From Colletes latitarsis (taxonomy: Eukaryota; Arthropoda; Insecta; Hymenoptera; Colletidae), in assembly GCF_051014445.1 (NCBI RefSeq), contig NW_027488367.1, positions 24,103,501-24,167,500 of the forward strand: 64,000 bases of DNA, in the 5' to 3' direction. Made by a program: the position numbers and the translations under genes. Shown here in pieces: positions 62,671 through 64,000 of this stretch. Below the pieces are notes generated by a model. That model saw nothing but the letters and a program-made list of their open reading frames with translations. It did no database searches and had not been told where the DNA came from. Positions within the stretch are counted from its first letter, which is position 1, and each line of letters starts with the position of its first letter.

Positions 62671-64000
62671 GTTTACGGATCCTGGGTTTTTTCTGGTTTG
62701 GATCACGTAGTAATGTGGGACCACACAGAAACAATCAATTAAACCTGGTCTTGATAAATATTTTAGAGGATAACGCATGTCAGGTCTGGGATAGGTCTGG
62801 GATTTGACCTCATCAGGGTCATACTTTCGCAGTTTTAACATGCATGTTGACCTCATCGAGGGTTTTTTCTGCTTTGGATCACGTAGTAAAGTGGTACCAC
62901 AACTAAAACAGTCAATTAAACCTGGTTCCGATCATTATTTTAGAGGATAACGCAAGTTAGGTCTGGGATAGGTCTGGGATTAGCCCTCATCAGACTCATA
63001 CTTTCGCATTCTTCACATACTAGTTGAACGGAACCTGGGTTTTTTCCGGTTTGGGTCAAGTAGTAGTGTGGTACCACACTGAAACAGTCGATTAAACCTG
63101 GTTTCGATCAATATTTTTGAGGATAACGCATGTTAGGTCTAGGTTAGGCCGGGGATTTTCACTCAGCAGACTCATACTTTCGCATTCTTCACATACTTGT
63201 TGAACGGTTCCTGGGTTTTTACTGGTTTGGATCACGTTGTGATGTGGTACCACACTGAAACATTCCATTAAACCTGGTTTTGATCAATATTTTAGAGAAT
63301 AATTCATGTTAGGTCTAGGTTAGGTCTGGTGTTTGCTCTCATCAGGCTCATTCTTTCGCAGTTTTAACATACATGTTGACGTGATCGAGGGTTTTTTCTG
63401 CTTTGGATCACGTAGTAAAGTGGTACCACAATGAAACAGTCCATTAAACCTGGTTTCCATCAATATTTTAGAGGACAACGCATGTTAGGTCTAGGTAAGA
63501 CCTAGGATTTGCCCTCATCAGGGTCATACTTTCGCAGTTTTAACATGCATGTTGACCTCATCGAGGGTTTTTTCTGCTTTGGATCACGTAGTAAAGTGGT
63601 ACCACAACTAAAACAGTCAATTGAACCTGGTTTCGATCATTATTTTAGAGGATAACGCAAGTTAGGTCGGGGATAGGTCTGGGATTAGCCCTCATCAGAC
63701 TCATACTTTCGCATTCTTCACATACTTGTTGACCTGATCGAGTGTTTTTTCTGCTTTGGATCACGTAGTAAAGTGGTACCACACTGAAACAGTCCATTAA
63801 ACCTGGTTTGGATCAATATTTTAGAGCATAACGCATGTTAGGTCTAGGTTAGGTCTGGGATTTTCACTCATCAGACTCATACTTTCGCATTCTTCACATA
63901 CTTGTTGAACGGATCCTGGGTTTTTACTGGTTTGGATCACGTAGTAATGTGGTACCACACTAAAACAGTCAATTAAACCTGGATTCGATCAATACTTTGG
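62670..64000 (+). repeat. Subtype-E-rich right end with a 4-monomer step repeat
   Basis: 'aacatgcatgttgacctcatcg' features and the one-base insertion 'ccacaactaaaac' occur at about 62,837-62,911 and again at about 63,542-63,615, an offset of 705 bp (4 x 176 +1). A B/E hybrid monomer ('acttgttgacctgatcgagtg') is at about 63,722. The array continues off the right edge. Confidence 0.8.

Larger units (their letters stand above)
1..64000. repeat. Satellite DNA array, about 176-bp monomer, head-to-tail, spans whole window
   Basis: The motif ggatcac (or a one-base variant) recurs about every 176 bp through the window, for example at 5, 181 and 357, and is always followed by the same order of landmarks: GTGGTACCAC, AATATTTTAG, ACGCA, TAGGTCT, CATACTTTCGC and GGG-T(6-7)-C. 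About 363 copies fit in 64 kb. All copies read in the same direction; I saw no inverted segment and no non-satellite insertion. Neighbouring monomers differ visibly, while copies several kilobases apart can be nearly identical, which is the signature of higher-order repeats. Length, tandem order and absence of genes fit centromeric or pericentromeric satellite of a eukaryote. That location is inference. I do not recognise the family by name. Confidence 0.98.

Noticed and set aside
596..62856. Reverse-strand open frames of 62-123 codons as protein genes
   Set aside because: They are the repeat unit read on the minus strand. They shift frame in each monomer, lie within tandem satellite, and differ by changes at all codon positions. 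The longer ones (for example 45,681-46,028 and 58,514-58,885) arise where a monomer pair happens to lack a stop.
1..64000. CENP-B box (nTTCGnnnnAnnCGGGn)
   Set aside because: The closest site, TTTCGATCAATATTTT, fits the first half only. The required CGGG is TTTT in essentially all copies.
1..64000. Telomeric repeats (TTAGG or TTAGGG type)
   Set aside because: TTAGGTC elements occur at most two in a row, 11 bp apart, inside a longer unit. There are no uninterrupted short telomeric tandems.
1..64000. tRNA- or SINE-like Pol III promoter in the monomer
   Set aside because: GGTTTCGATCAAT loosely resembles a B box (GGTTCGANNCC) and a T-tract lies downstream. However, the B box is interrupted, no acceptable A box is present, and there is no tail or target-site duplication.
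1..64000. CRISPR array
   Set aside because: Whole units repeat without unique spacers of constant length, and the unit is about 176 bp with graded divergence.
1..64000. Named satellite families (for example about 176-178 bp plant centromere repeats, 171-bp alpha satellite)
   Set aside because: Only the unit length is similar. I could not match the sequence to any family I know, and length alone is not evidence.

Overview
This window is one uninterrupted satellite-DNA array. From the first base to the last it is built from head-to-tail copies of a monomer of about 176 bp (64,000/176 is about 363 copies), all in the same orientation. I found no unique sequence, transposon, RNA gene, CRISPR array or credible protein gene. 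A hand count of one typical monomer gives about 42% GC. Such an array points to eukaryotic heterochromatin, most plausibly centromeric or pericentromeric. I do not recognise the monomer as a named satellite and cannot assign a taxon. Below, monomer coordinates start at the ggatcac motif (for example positions 181, 357, 1237).

Monomer anatomy: (i) a conserved first part (about positions 1-75) carrying a perfect 12-bp palindrome TGTGGTACCACA at positions 15-26 and an A/T-rich AATATTTTAG element near 59-68; (ii) an internal head-to-tail 11-bp duplication (TAGGTCTGGGA twice) near 82-103; (iii) a variable stretch (about 130-160) that sorts monomers into at least five subtypes, called here A (CATATTTCTC, CTTCATGGC), B (CATTCTTCAC, TTGTTGAACGG), C (CACACTTCAC, CTCGTTG), D (CGTTTTTCAC, GAACAG) and E (CAGTTTTAACAT, GACCTGATCGA); (iv) a GGG-T(6-7)-C tract just before the next monomer.

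Layout. 1-1,290 is a diverged copy of material also at about 20.96-22.25 kb. 1,291-2,782 is mixed monomers. 2,783-9,230 is block A, which recurs at about 12.29-15.24 kb (with losses), 17.2-19.4 kb (part) and 30.7-36.7 kb (nearly complete). 9,231-11,816 is a mosaic with local 4-monomer repeats. About 11,817-29,950 and 29,951-45,640 read as two head-to-tail copies of one very large higher-order unit (offset about 18.1 kb at the left end, about 103 monomers), the second copy shortened by in-register deletions. From about 43.9 kb a second large-scale order takes over: 43.9-49.9 kb recurs at 53.2-58.6 kb (offset 9,335, then 9,159, then 8,631 bp) and again at 58.6-62.4 kb (offset about 3.7-4.05 kb). 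62.4-64.0 kb is locally reshuffled and rich in subtype E.

The main pattern is that almost every change of offset between large copies is a whole number of monomers (1, 2, 3, 6 or 7 times 176 bp, within 1-2 bp), so the array has evolved by in-register unequal exchange. Breakpoints I could narrow down lie mostly in the first third of the monomer, and one lies within the 10-bp palindromic core. Many short reverse-strand open frames of about 63 codons are a by-product of the repeat. The monomer length is not a multiple of three and the frame closes in every neighbouring copy.
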